64,000 nucleotides of DNA from an uncultured Ellagibacter sp. (GTDB taxonomy: Bacteria; Actinomycetota; Coriobacteriia; Coriobacteriales; Eggerthellaceae), in assembly GCF_934617235.1 (NCBI RefSeq), contig NZ_CAKTTZ010000004.1, forward strand, positions 1 to 64,000, in the 5' to 3' direction. Positions 35,097-44,090 of this stretch are shown in pieces. Positions within the stretch are counted from its first letter, which is position 1. Each line of letters opens with the position of its first letter. The position numbers were made by a program, and so were the translations under genes. Below the pieces are notes generated by a model. The model saw nothing but the letters and a program-made list of their open reading frames with translations. It did not search any database and had not been told where the DNA came from.

Positions 35097-36353
35097 CTAG
35101 CGCTTCGACGCGCCCACCTTGCGCTGAATCGCGCGGGGAAGGCGGCATATCGCCTGGCCGACGCGTTGCTCTGCCGCGCCCATGACCGCGTCGAACTCGG
35201 ATACGACCCGATCGAGGTCGGCGCGCACGACCGCTTCGCGTGCGCACGCAGCATCGCGCTCGGCGAGGGCCTCGTCACGCGCGGCGCTCACCTCGTCGAG
35301 GACGGCAAGCGCATCTTCCCGAGCCGCATCGAGCGAGCGCGCTCGGCCGAACAGGTACGCTGCTGGATTGCATTCTGAAATCTCGCGCATGCGGGCAAAG
35401 TATATCGGGTCGAGGAAGTCGTGTTCGCCCAGGTCGGCAAGACTCAAGTCGGAAAAGCCGCGGTCGGCCAGATAGCGGTACACCTCGCAAAAGGCGGGAT
35501 AGGACGCGAGCGTGTTCAAGTTGTACAAAATACTCGACATCGCCCAGGTGGCATAGCTGCGCGAGAGCGCCTCGAGGCGCCCCGTTTCTAGCAGGTAGCT
35601 TCGGAAGGAATGGATGGCGCGCACGAAATCGAACGCATGGCGATCCTTCGTGGCCATGGCGGAGTCAGCGCGCATCACGCGATAGTTGATGAGCCGCTCG
35701 CCCACCGTCGCGATGCGCTCGGCGTCCACAAGCGCGGGGTACACGAACGCGATGTCCTCCGATCGCTGGATGTCTTCCGCGAAGCGATAGCCCCCCTCGC
35801 GCACGAACGAGGCGAGAAACAGCTTGTTCCAGGCCCACGTCTGAAAGCTCATGAGGAAGTCGTCGGGACTGCGTTTCCACGAAAACGCCTGGCCGTCGAA
35901 GTCGAACGGAGCGAAATGGAGAATGCCGAGCGGCGGATGCTGCCGGCGTTTGCGCTGGTTGTTGTAAAACCAGAGGTCCCACACCACGATCTGAGCATTC
36001 GTGCGGCGGGCCGCATCGAGCGTCAGCTCGAAGCAGCGCGGTGCCAAGAAGTCGTCGGCATCCAAGAACATGAGATAGCTTCCCCGCGCCAAGGGAATCG
36101 CGCGGTTGCGAGCGCGCGCGCAGCCCGCATTCTCTTGCTCGACAACGCGCATCTTACCAGCAAGGCGTCGCTCGTACTCGCGCAGGACCGAGACCGAATC
36201 ATCGGTCGACCCATCGTCGACGCAGATAATCTCCCACGACGATTCCGTCTGAGCGATGACGCTGTCGAGGCATTCGGGTAAATAGGCCGCGCAATTATAC
36301 ACGGGGATGATAACCGAAACCGCGGGAGCGCTCCCCGCCGAGATCTCCGACAT
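35097..36353 (-). CDS. GT2 glycosyltransferase with C-terminal coiled-coil tail
   Basis: 418 residues from the ATG at 36353, which has GAAAGGACG upstream. Motifs are SVIIPVYNCAAYL, CVDDGSTDDSV, FLDADDFLAP and the catalytic-region EDIQRSEDIAFVY. The last 90 residues form an Ala/Glu/Arg coiled coil ending RAIQRKVGASKR. It shares this arrangement with two other proteins in the locus. A 115-base gap separates it from the next transferase. Confidence 0.88.
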   Translation of the reverse strand: MSEISAGSAPAVSVIIPVYNCAAYLPECLDSVIAQTESSWEIICVDDGSTDDSVSVLREYERRLAGKMRVVEQENAGCARARNRAIPLARGSYLMFLDADDFLAPRCFELTLDAARRTNAQIVVWDLWFYNNQRKRRQHPPLGILHFAPFDFDGQAFSWKRSPDDFLMSFQTWAWNKLFLASFVREGGYRFAEDIQRSEDIAFVYPALVDAERIATVGERLINYRVMRADSAMATKDRHAFDFVRAIHSFRSYLLETGRLEALSRSYATWAMSSILYNLNTLASYPAFCEVYRYLADRGFSDLSLADLGEHDFLDPIYFARMREISECNPAAYLFGRARSLDAAREDALAVLDEVSAARDEALAERDAACAREAVVRADLDRVVSEFDAVMGAAEQRVGQAICRLPRAIQRKVGASKR

Positions 36354-36558
36354 ACTTCGTCCTTTCGCAATGCAATAACTGCATAAGGGTACCACGCAAT
36401 GGGCGCATCTCGGCTGATTCGCGTTATAGATACGACCCTCGATCGCCATTTCGCCGTTTCGCCGCGGGAAGAAGATTCGATAGCCTCCTCCTCATGGCAA
36501 TGCATCTCTCGTTTCGATATCATAGTAAGGATTCGAACGCTACGAAAGGAATGCGACA

Positions 36559-37653
36559 TTGTCTGGGGCAACCGCGTCGAGTTCTCCTTCGCCCGCCGAA
36601 GGCCAGAGCAAACCCACAAAACAACGTATCTGCTATATCGATATCGCCAAGGGATTCGCCATGCTCTGCATCATTGCAGGGCACTTCGGAATCGCAAGCG
36701 CAGAGCGCTTCGTGTTCACCTTCCACGTCCCGCTTTTCTTCCTCTTAAGCGGGTATTTCCTCTCCACCAAAGTGAGCTTTCTCCCTTTCATGAAACAGAA
36801 AGCCCGACAGCTGCTCGTGCCCTATTACGTCACAGGAGTCGTTCTCCTTATAGTCGCCACCGTCGTCAATCACTTTGTCTGGCCGGAAATCGATGCCCTG
36901 AATAATGCGAAGAGCATGCTCGGTGCCTTATTGTATGGCTCGGGGGCGCCCCATAGCGATCCTTTCGCGATTCGCCAAATCGGCCTGCTGTGGTTTCTCT
37001 GGGCTCTCTTCTTCTCGACGGGTTTTACCCGCCTCGCACTCAAAACCAAGTATCCGCTGCTCACCGTATGCCTCATAGCAGCCGCAGGATGGGCGAGCGC
37101 AAAAGCGACTTGGCTTCCCTTTTCCATCCAGCCGGACGCGATGGCCTCATTTTTCATGTACCTTGGATTCCTTGCGCGAAAGCACGGAATCCTTGACAAG
37201 AAACCGCCTCTCGCTTTGATTGTCGCCTTAATTCTGCTCTGGATAGCGTCCGTCTACTTTGGGGTTTCTATCAATATCGTCGTCTGCTTCCTCTCTCACG
37301 GGCTTCTGAGCATCGCCACCTCGATTGCGGCGTCTTATCTCGTCGTCCTCGCCTGCAAGGTCGCCGAGCAACGGCTTCGCACCGTGTCTCGGTTCTTGAA
37401 TTTCTTTGGGCAAACAACCCTCATCGTCATGTGCTTCCACGCGATTTCTGATTTCTGCTTCCCGAATCTCATGCTTTACAGCTGGCTCGAGCCCTTCGGC
37501 TTTCCCCATACCGCCGTGAGCATTCTCATCCTCGTGCTCAACGTATTGTGGCCGCTCCTTGGCGTATTCGTCTCCTTGCGCGTTCCTTTGTTGAAAAAGC
37601 TATTCAGCGTCCGCCCGATATCGCCCCTTCCCGAGCGCGAGTCGGCCGCTTAG
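36559..37653 (+). CDS. Acyltransferase family 3 membrane protein (O-acetyltransferase-like)
   Basis: 364 residues with about ten hydrophobic segments. The start is TTG at 36559 with GAAAGGA 8 bases upstream. The N-terminal ICYIDIAKGFAMLCIIAGHFG and FTFHVPLFFLLSGYF segments fit OafA/WcaH-type acyltransferases, with the catalytic His in the first (GHF). It would add acetyl or another acyl group to a surface glycan. Its 3' end is duplicated at 39526-39587, beyond the HipBA module. Confidence 0.88.
   Translation: MSGATASSSPSPAEGQSKPTKQRICYIDIAKGFAMLCIIAGHFGIASAERFVFTFHVPLFFLLSGYFLSTKVSFLPFMKQKARQLLVPYYVTGVVLLIVATVVNHFVWPEIDALNNAKSMLGALLYGSGAPHSDPFAIRQIGLLWFLWALFFSTGFTRLALKTKYPLLTVCLIAAAGWASAKATWLPFSIQPDAMASFFMYLGFLARKHGILDKKPPLALIVALILLWIASVYFGVSINIVVCFLSHGLLSIATSIAASYLVVLACKVAEQRLRTVSRFLNFFGQTTLIVMCFHAISDFCFPNLMLYSWLEPFGFPHTAVSILILVLNVLWPLLGVFVSLRVPLLKKLFSVRPISPLPERESAA
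37580..37641. repeat. Left copy of the 62-bp flanking direct repeat (acyltransferase 3' end)
   Basis: GCGTTCCTTTGTTGAAAAAG begins a 62-base segment repeated at 39526-39587 with five or six differences. Here it codes the last residues of the acyltransferase (PLLKKLFSVRPISPLPER). Confidence 0.9.
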
Positions 37654-37770
37654 GGGGCGAGCCGGGACAAACGCCTGTTCGACTATTCCACTCGCGCGGG
37701 CGAAGCAAGGCGAGACTCCAAGGGAGCTAAGCGACCAATGCGCGAATGGGATAGCTAGATCCACAGCTGA

Positions 37771-37838
37771 ATTACCGAAAAGGTGAATGATTTGCATACC
37801 AAAATGCGAATGATTGACTTACCAGAATACGAATCTCG
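37771..37838. repeat. Three imperfect 22-24 bp tandem repeats
   Basis: TACCGAAAAGGTGAATGATT, TACCAAAATGCGAATGATT and TACCAGAATACGAATCT follow one another at 37773, 37797 and 37820. They lie in the AT-richer leader of the toxin-antitoxin module; role unknown. Confidence 0.6.
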
Positions 37839-37902
37839 CACCAACCAACCACGCAATGCGTTGCAACATTCCGCACTCACAGATTCTTCAAATGTTGGTG
37901 CA

Positions 37903-37998
37903 TTTATGCGTTCGCATAAGTTGTGAGCAGATGCCCTGTAATTTACGCGAACGCGTAAATAGAAGAACAATGTGCTATTATTTATGCGTTCGCGTAAA
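37903..37998 (+). promoter_or_regulatory. Three evenly spaced operators and promoter of hipBA
   Basis: TTTATGCGTTCGCATAAG (37903), TTTACGCGAACGCGTAAA (37942) and TTTATGCGTTCGCGTAAA (37981) are inverted repeats starting exactly 39 bases apart. An extended -10 (TGCTATTAT, 37973-37981) meets the third site, so binding there would block the start. The spacing, a little under four helical turns, suits dimers of the HipB-like protein that contact each other and bend the DNA. Confidence 0.8.
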
Positions 37999-38010
37999 GG
38001 GAGTGATATC

Positions 38011-38232
38011 GTGATCAATATCGGCAGCGCAAAAGAACTCGGGAAGCTCATCATGCATGAAAGAAAAGCCCAGGGGCTCACCCAAACCCAACTAGCAGGA
38101 TTGAGCGGCGTAGGCATAACATTTCTCTCGAACCTCGAAAACGGGAAACAGACCGCGGAGCTTGGCAAAACCCTCAACGTTCTTGCAACGCTCGGATTAG
38201 ACCTTCTCGCAGAAAGAAGAGACGATGAGTAA
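38011..38232 (+). CDS. hipB: HipB-like HTH antitoxin
   Basis: 73 residues, nearly all a Cro/C1-type HTH (GLTQTQLAGLSGVGITFLSN). The GTG at 38011 follows GGGAG and lies 12 bases after the third operator; the upstream in-frame ATG at 37972 would read through the operator and lacks a ribosome site. It should repress its own promoter and neutralise the kinase. It overlaps hipA by 8 bases. Confidence 0.88.
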   Translation: MINIGSAKELGKLIMHERKAQGLTQTQLAGLSGVGITFLSNLENGKQTAELGKTLNVLATLGLDLLAERRDDE

Positions 38233-39523
38233 CCTTCGAGTTTCACTTTATCGCAAAGGGACTGTGGTTCGCGTAGGCACAATAGAGAGGAATAATACCG
38301 ACGGGTCTATTTTCAGGTACCTTAATAAATATGCTGACGATAACGCAGCGATTCCCCTATCTCAATCGCTCCCTCTTTCGACCGATGTTTACAGCGAAGA
38401 CCAATTCCGCCCCTATTTCGAGGGATTGCTCGCCGAAGGAAATGCACGAGAGGCACTTGCGGCAGAGCTGCACGTTCGGGAAACAGATTACCTCGCAATC
38501 CTCGCGCAATGCGGCCGCGACTGCATCGGCGACGTGATCATAGAAGACGACGGCGATTCCATCCCTCAAATCGCAAGCGCCAAGAACAGCTACGAAGAAG
38601 TGAGCAACGAACAGCTATTCCGTTTTTTCCGCTCTATTCCAGATATGTCAAGAGAAAATGTCGGGTCGCGGCTTTCTCTGGCCGGTGCGCAAAGCAAGAT
38701 AGGGCTGGCGCATATGCCCGACAGCCCCATGTCGCAGGGATGGCTTAAACCGCGAGGACTCGCAGCGAGCACCCATATCCTCAAAACAGGCTCCATCGAA
38801 AAGCTTGTCAGCCTCGAATTTCTCTGCATGCGGGCGGCGAAAAAATGCGGCATTAAGGTTCCGGAGGTTACGCTGCTTGACTTCGGTAAGCCCGTACTGG
38901 CTGTCGAGCGATTCGATAGGGTGGTAACGATTGACGAAGAGGGACTCCGCGTTGAGCGAATCCATCAAGAGGACTTCGCGCAGGCATTCGGAATGACGTC
39001 AGCTTCGAAATATGTCGAGCTCCCGAATGGCTCTATCGCTTCGATAGCGCAATGGATTCGCTCTTATGACGCAAAGCCAACCGAGGATCTTTCTCAGTTT
39101 GCAAAAGCTGTATGCTTTAACTACCTTATCGGGAACTGCGACGCGCACCTGAAAAACATTTCGATTATGTACCAGGTTGGGAAAAGGGGGCCAATACGTC
39201 GCCTATCTCCAGCTTACGACCTGGTCAGTACATCGTTCTTCGATAGATTCAGCAAAGAGTTGGCTATGGCTGTCGGCGGCGCACGAGACATTAGAGACGT
39301 GAAGCCGAGCAGCTTCGATCTCCTTGCGAGCAGCTTAGGCATCACTTCAAGCTACTTGAGGTCAATCGTCGCGCCGATTGTCGATAATGCCGAAGCCGCA
39401 ATTCGCGAAGCAGGCAGCGAGTCGCTTGGTCCTTCGCAGGAGTTTCTCCCCTATTTGGCAGACGATCTGCAGGAAGACATCGTCCCGCGCCTTCGCGTCC
39501 TGGAGGAGTTTTGCAATCTTTAG
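38225..39523 (+). CDS. hipA: HipA-like serine/threonine kinase toxin
   Basis: 432 residues, the size of HipA. Conserved features are the N-terminal subdomain with GLLAEGNAREALA, the SLAGAQSKIGL loop, ILKTG with the ATP lysine, CDAHLKN carrying Asp306 and Asn311, and SPAYDLVST with Asp332. In characterised HipA the target is glutamyl-tRNA synthetase; the target here is not known. All catalytic residues are intact. Base composition is lower in GC than flanking genes, which suggests transfer with hipB. Confidence 0.92.
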   Translation: MSNLRVSLYRKGTVVRVGTIERNNTDGSIFRYLNKYADDNAAIPLSQSLPLSTDVYSEDQFRPYFEGLLAEGNAREALAAELHVRETDYLAILAQCGRDCIGDVIIEDDGDSIPQIASAKNSYEEVSNEQLFRFFRSIPDMSRENVGSRLSLAGAQSKIGLAHMPDSPMSQGWLKPRGLAASTHILKTGSIEKLVSLEFLCMRAAKKCGIKVPEVTLLDFGKPVLAVERFDRVVTIDEEGLRVERIHQEDFAQAFGMTSASKYVELPNGSIASIAQWIRSYDAKPTEDLSQFAKAVCFNYLIGNCDAHLKNISIMYQVGKRGPIRRLSPAYDLVSTSFFDRFSKELAMAVGGARDIRDVKPSSFDLLASSLGITSSYLRSIVAPIVDNAEAAIREAGSESLGPSQEFLPYLADDLQEDIVPRLRVLEEFCNL

Positions 39524-39525
39524 CG

Positions 39526-39587
39526 GCGTTCCTTTGCTGAGAAAGCTATTCAGCGTCCGCCCGATATCGCCTCTTCCCGAACGCAAG
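39526..39587. repeat. Right copy of the 62-bp flanking direct repeat
   Basis: Begins GCGTTCCTTTGCTGAGAAAG, two bases after the hipA stop, and encodes PLLRKLFSVRPISPLPER in a frame without its own start. It is a fragment of an acyltransferase-gene end about 5 to 9 percent different from the left copy. Confidence 0.9.
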
Positions 39588-39651
39588 CCCGCGGGGCGGC
39601 TCAACCTTCGCGCCCAGCTTTCCCAGCCTGCGCGCGTCGACGGACGCGCGG

Positions 39652-42129
39652 CTACGACTCCTTCGGCCCTTTCGCGCCCTTCGACAGCGCCTCGCGAAGT
39701 TTGCGAGGCAGGGTGAGCAGCGTCGATCCCACGCGGTAGGAATACGAGTGCTCATACTCCTCCACCTCGCCGCGCGCCGCATCGCGCTCGCGTTCCATCT
39801 CAGCGCAGCGGGCACGTGCCTCCTCGACGCTTCTCCGCTCCTGCGCGATTTGCGCCCGGAGGCGATCCTTCTCGGCGATATCGTTCGCCACACGATTCAA
39901 GAAGAGTTCCTCGGGAATCTCCCCGCGCTTTGCCGGCGCGATCGAGGCGATGGCATCGAGCAGGATGCTCTCCGATTCGCCGCTCTTCTTGCGCAGCTCG
40001 GACACGCGATTCGTCAGCGCGAACGCGCGCTGGGCGTCGAAAGCGAGGACGGATTCCAAAGCCGCGATGATATCTGAGGTATCCGCGTTCATGGAAAGCA
40101 GCGTGTCCGCCTGCCCCAAATCCTCGTAAAGCGACACCACCTTGGGAAGATATCCCAGGCCAACGCAGGGTTTGCAGAACGATCCAAGCAGAAGGGACGC
40201 ATGGTAGCGCATCGAGAGGCCGGCCGAACAGCGCGAGAGGAAGTCCGCCACCGGCTCTATGCGCTCCCCCGCATCGAAGATGCGGAGCGCCGCCTGAGCG
40301 GGAAGAAGCGCCCCGATGCGCTCGGCGAGCGCGCGGTCGCTCGAGTCGAGAATGCACGCTGCAAAGACCACGTCGCGATGAGCCGCCTGAACCCTCGCAA
40401 TCGCGGCGGCCACCCGTTCGGCAAAATCGGCGGGCGCGTTCTCGTACTCGCGCAGCGAAACCGCCACGACCCTGCGCGATACGGGGTCGATTCCTTCGGA
40501 TGCGAACCATTCGTCGACGAACGAAGTGTCGGAAGCGCTTCCCAAAAACGCGCAATCGGCAAGCGCTATCACCTGCTCGTTGCGCACCCGGCACGAGCGG
40601 ATGAGCTCGGCGGTCGCCGCATCGCGCGTGAGGAACAGCGCGCCCAGACGTCCCATGAGGCGCACAAGCGAGCGGCCGTCCGCCACGTCGAGCGGTCCCG
40701 CGCCGATGCCGTAGAGCACCGGGCGCGCATCGTTCATGTAGGCAAGCTCCACGTAAGCGGCGATACCAGCGATGTCGGTGTGCGGCATTGACGAGGCAAG
40801 CTCCGCCTTCCCGATTGACCAGCGAATTCCCTGGTCGAAGAGGAGACCTGCGATCACGAGAGCCGCCGAGGACGCGGCGAGCACCCGGTCGAGGACGCGC
40901 TTGTCCTGAAGCGTGATGGAGTAGATGCCGCGCTCGCGCAGGGTATGCAGCGGGTTTTCCCCGACAGCAACGATGGAGCAACCGCAGACCAGCTCCCGCA
41001 GGCGCCTATCGACCGTTGCCAGGATGTACTCGTCGCCAAAGTTGCCCATGCCCACGTAGCCGAGGACCGAGACGATCGTGCGCGGCGCGGGAAGACCGGC
41101 CATAAGCCCCCGCTCGGCAAGCTGCTCGCGCACGCTCTCGAGGGCGGCAAGCAGCGACCCATCAAGGAAGGGGCCTTGCGAATCGACGGGAAGGCGACGG
41201 CTCTCGAACGCGACATCGCCCGAATGCTGCTCCGCAACCGCCGCGATGAGCGCCTCGCGCGCCGCGGTAACATCCTTCTCGCAAATGTCCATCCGCTCCG
41301 CGCGCCATGGGGAAAGGCCCTCGCCCACGCACGCAAGCTTCACCCCATCGGCATGGACGAGCACAAGCGCCTCGTCCGTCAGCAGCGCATCCGCCGGGGA
41401 CTTCACGTCCCGGGCGTCGGCTGGGGCGTTCGCATTCTGCGAGCCCGCACCCAGGTCCCCGAACACCACGCACGCCGCACTCGAACGCGCGGAGTAGGCG
41501 ATGTGGGTAAACGTCGGGTCGGACGCGAAGCGCTCAGGCCACCCGGCGCCGAAGCAGCGGACGGCTCCCTTAAAGCGCTCGTCTGCGACTAGCTCATCGA
41601 AGAAGGCGACGCGAGCGGATGTCGCATCCTGCAAGCACATAATGCCAGGTCCGAAGGCAACCAGGTTCGCAATCGGCGTCGAGGCGTAGGCGGCATCGAC
41701 AGCGGGAGCGCACGCCCCCACGACGCCGTCGAACCCGTCGAGCTCCTCCAGACGCAGCGAGCGCCCGGAAATCGTTATCGCGAAGTCGAAAGGCGCGCCG
41801 CTCGACTTCGCCACGCTCGCCTCGGCCTCGGATCGCGCAGCGGCAAGCATGCCCACGGCGACGCCGCGCGAAGCGGCAGCGTCGAGCCCGCGCGCACCCA
41901 TGCCCTCGGCGAGCATCAGGCAATCGGGACGCTGCACCTCGAAAAAGCGGGAAAGCATCGCAGCATCGAAAGTGCCGGCCTCGTCGAAAACCTCGGGCCA
42001 CATGTTCGGCGTGAAGAGGAACACCGTGTGCCCCTGCTTTTCAAACGCCCTCTTCGCGCAAAACGCGGGGGTTGCAACGCCCGCTCCCATGCGGGCGACG
42101 AGCGCGATTTTGCAGTAGGTTTTTTCCAT
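39652..42129 (-). CDS. CsaB-like polysaccharide pyruvyl transferase with extra N-terminal domain
   Basis: 825 residues. The C-terminal half (about 340-690) is a polysaccharide pyruvyl transferase: SVLGYVGMGNFGDEYIL, ALVIAGLLFDQGIRWSIGK, and SMRYHASLLLGSFCKPCVGLGY. The first 300 residues look like a degenerate glycosyltransferase-B domain and are not typical of CsaB. The tail is a coiled coil ending SYSYRVGSTLLTLPRKLREAL. CsaB adds pyruvate ketals to secondary cell-wall polymers, the ligand of SLH domains; the next gene encodes an SLH protein. Ribosome site GGAAGGTG. Confidence 0.85.
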   Translation of the reverse strand: MEKTYCKIALVARMGAGVATPAFCAKRAFEKQGHTVFLFTPNMWPEVFDEAGTFDAAMLSRFFEVQRPDCLMLAEGMGARGLDAAASRGVAVGMLAAARSEAEASVAKSSGAPFDFAITISGRSLRLEELDGFDGVVGACAPAVDAAYASTPIANLVAFGPGIMCLQDATSARVAFFDELVADERFKGAVRCFGAGWPERFASDPTFTHIAYSARSSAACVVFGDLGAGSQNANAPADARDVKSPADALLTDEALVLVHADGVKLACVGEGLSPWRAERMDICEKDVTAAREALIAAVAEQHSGDVAFESRRLPVDSQGPFLDGSLLAALESVREQLAERGLMAGLPAPRTIVSVLGYVGMGNFGDEYILATVDRRLRELVCGCSIVAVGENPLHTLRERGIYSITLQDKRVLDRVLAASSAALVIAGLLFDQGIRWSIGKAELASSMPHTDIAGIAAYVELAYMNDARPVLYGIGAGPLDVADGRSLVRLMGRLGALFLTRDAATAELIRSCRVRNEQVIALADCAFLGSASDTSFVDEWFASEGIDPVSRRVVAVSLREYENAPADFAERVAAAIARVQAAHRDVVFAACILDSSDRALAERIGALLPAQAALRIFDAGERIEPVADFLSRCSAGLSMRYHASLLLGSFCKPCVGLGYLPKVVSLYEDLGQADTLLSMNADTSDIIAALESVLAFDAQRAFALTNRVSELRKKSGESESILLDAIASIAPAKRGEIPEELFLNRVANDIAEKDRLRAQIAQERRSVEEARARCAEMERERDAARGEVEEYEHSYSYRVGSTLLTLPRKLREALSKGAKGPKES

Positions 42130-42283
42130 ATCCGAAGCACCTTCCTTCGGGAAAGGCGCCGCACGACGCGACGCCTCCCATGCACAATCAACGTATCAAG
42201 ACGAGCCCGACAACGCGGTACGCCGCGAGAGAGCGCGCTCCTCGGAGAAAACGCACGCCTGCAAAAAGATCGCGGCGGGCAAA

Positions 42284-43747
42284 TTAGAGGCTCGAGTAGC
42301 GCTTCACCATCTCGGCCATCGAGGCGCGCCATGCGGTGCCGCCGGGCTCAAGGTCGGTGCCGTTCACGCCGGTGATGAGACCCGTGTCCACCGCCCATCC
42401 CATTGCTTCGCGCGCATAGTCGCTCACCTCGTCCGCGCCGTTCTTCGAGTTCATGGCCGTGCAATCGCTCGACGTATCGCGCCCGTCAACCACGCTCGCA
42501 TAGCGGGCGAACAGCGTTGCCAGCTGCTCCCGCGTCACCGGGTCGTTCGGGCCGAAGAAATCGGTGCCGCTGTAGCCCGTCGAGACGCCGATCTCCTTCG
42601 CCCAGCAAAGCGCCTTATAGTAGTACTCGCTCGGGTCCGCATCGCTGAAAGGCTGCGAGATGCTCGAAGCGGGGCTTCCCGCCAGACGCCACAGAATGGT
42701 CGCCACCTGGGCTCGCGTGATCGTATCGTAGGGGCCAAAAAGGTTCGTGCCCGAATAATTCCCCATGATTTCGCGGATGACCACGTAGTCGAAGGCGCCG
42801 CTTTCGACAAACCAATCGTCGGCAGCCACGTCGCTGGAGTAGCCCACACGGTACATGAGGTTCACGTCGACGCGTCCGCCCTCGTCATCGGCGGGATAGT
42901 CGATGCCTTTCACGCGGCCACCGCTCGAAAGCTGCCACATGCCGTACTCGCCGCCGTACTGGCATTGCGAGACGCCGTATTCCGCAACCCAGCGAACCCA
43001 GTTGTCGAACACGGGATCGGTCAGATAGTTCGTGAACCAGTTCCGGTTCGCGTAGATTCCCACGTCGTAGCCTGCAGCCTCAATCTTCTCGCTGAACGCA
43101 CTCGCGATCTTCGCCAGCTCGGTCGGGTCGCCGCCCGTGGCATTGAGCTGGGAGTTGTCTTCCATGTCGAAGTACACCGGATAGCTTAGGTCATGCCCCG
43201 CAATCAGGCGAAGGACGTGGTCGGCCTCGCTTCTTGCCATGTCGGCGTTCTTGGCGTAGGAGTAGATGTAGACGCCGTACGGAATGCCCAGCCGCTCGCA
43301 CTCGGAGACGTTGCGCAGCCAGTACTTATCGTCCTGGTTGGTAAGGTCGTTGCCGTAGCCCACACGGATGATGGCGAATTTCACGCCGTCGTTTTTCGCA
43401 GCTTCCCAATCAATCGTGCGGTTCCACTCGCTCACGTCGATGCCCTTGGCGAGGGCGCCGGGGATGAGGCGCTGCGAGCCGGTCTGGCGGTTCACTGTGG
43501 CATAGCCGTTAGGGGTAAGCCTCGCGTCGAACTCGGCGTAGCTTTCGCTCGAGAGAAGCGAGATGTCGTCCAAGCCGGGCACCGTCAAAAGCTGCCCGTC
43601 CGTGAAACGCCAGCTGTTGGCGTCGTCTGTCTGTGCGTCAACCTCAGCCGCAAGCGCGCAACCAGGCGAAACAACGCATAGCGCGCAAACTGCCGCGAGG
43701 ATAAGGGCGCTCAAGGCGCAGATACTCCGATGTCGCAAGATAGCCAT
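42284..43747 (-). CDS. Secreted GH25 lysozyme with C-terminal SLH repeats
   Basis: 487 residues from the ATG at 43747 (CGGAG 7 bases upstream). A Sec signal peptide (ALSALILAAVCALCVVSPGCALA) is followed by a GH25 muramidase: KGIDVSEWNRTIDW, FAIIRVGYGND, and the catalytic DMED in YPVYFDMEDNSQ. Residues about 315-487 hold two to three SLH motifs (FSDADPSEYYYKALCWAKE, then GPNDPVTREQLATLFARYAS). It is likely retained at the wall through pyruvylated polymer and remodels peptidoglycan locally. Confidence 0.92.
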   Translation of the reverse strand: MAILRHRSICALSALILAAVCALCVVSPGCALAAEVDAQTDDANSWRFTDGQLLTVPGLDDISLLSSESYAEFDARLTPNGYATVNRQTGSQRLIPGALAKGIDVSEWNRTIDWEAAKNDGVKFAIIRVGYGNDLTNQDDKYWLRNVSECERLGIPYGVYIYSYAKNADMARSEADHVLRLIAGHDLSYPVYFDMEDNSQLNATGGDPTELAKIASAFSEKIEAAGYDVGIYANRNWFTNYLTDPVFDNWVRWVAEYGVSQCQYGGEYGMWQLSSGGRVKGIDYPADDEGGRVDVNLMYRVGYSSDVAADDWFVESGAFDYVVIREIMGNYSGTNLFGPYDTITRAQVATILWRLAGSPASSISQPFSDADPSEYYYKALCWAKEIGVSTGYSGTDFFGPNDPVTREQLATLFARYASVVDGRDTSSDCTAMNSKNGADEVSDYAREAMGWAVDTGLITGVNGTDLEPGGTAWRASMAEMVKRYSSL

Positions 43748-44090
43748 GTTTATACTCCGAATCTTGTGCGTATCGTAAGGGAAGGCGGCATTTCGCTCAC
43801 CTTCTCCTTGAGTATACGCGAGCACGCGCGCTGCGGACACATCGCACACGGCATCGGCACAACGGAGGGCCCGCGACCGCTCGCACGCCCCTGCGCCCGC
43901 ACGGCCCCGCGCGCGGCATCTCGCCTGCAGCCCCGCCCCGCCGCCGCAAGCTTTCGCGCGACCGCTCGCGCGGGCAATCTGGGCTTTTCATGCGCATGCG
44001 GAAGACCCCGTCCAAAGCGCTATAAAATGATGAGTTGCGCCAAGGGCCCGACCCTCGGCGCGCGCAATGCACCCGACCGTTGAGGACCCT
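43748..44090. other. Divergent intergenic region before the ABC exporter operon
   Basis: 343 bases between diverging genes. TATAAAAT at 44021-44028 is a possible -10 for the exporter operon, 63 bases before its start. No clear -35, hairpin or gene is seen. Confidence 0.4.

Noticed and set aside
37755..38282. 175-codon minus-strand frame over the hipBA promoter
   Set aside because: Antisense to the operators and hipB, with no ribosome site.
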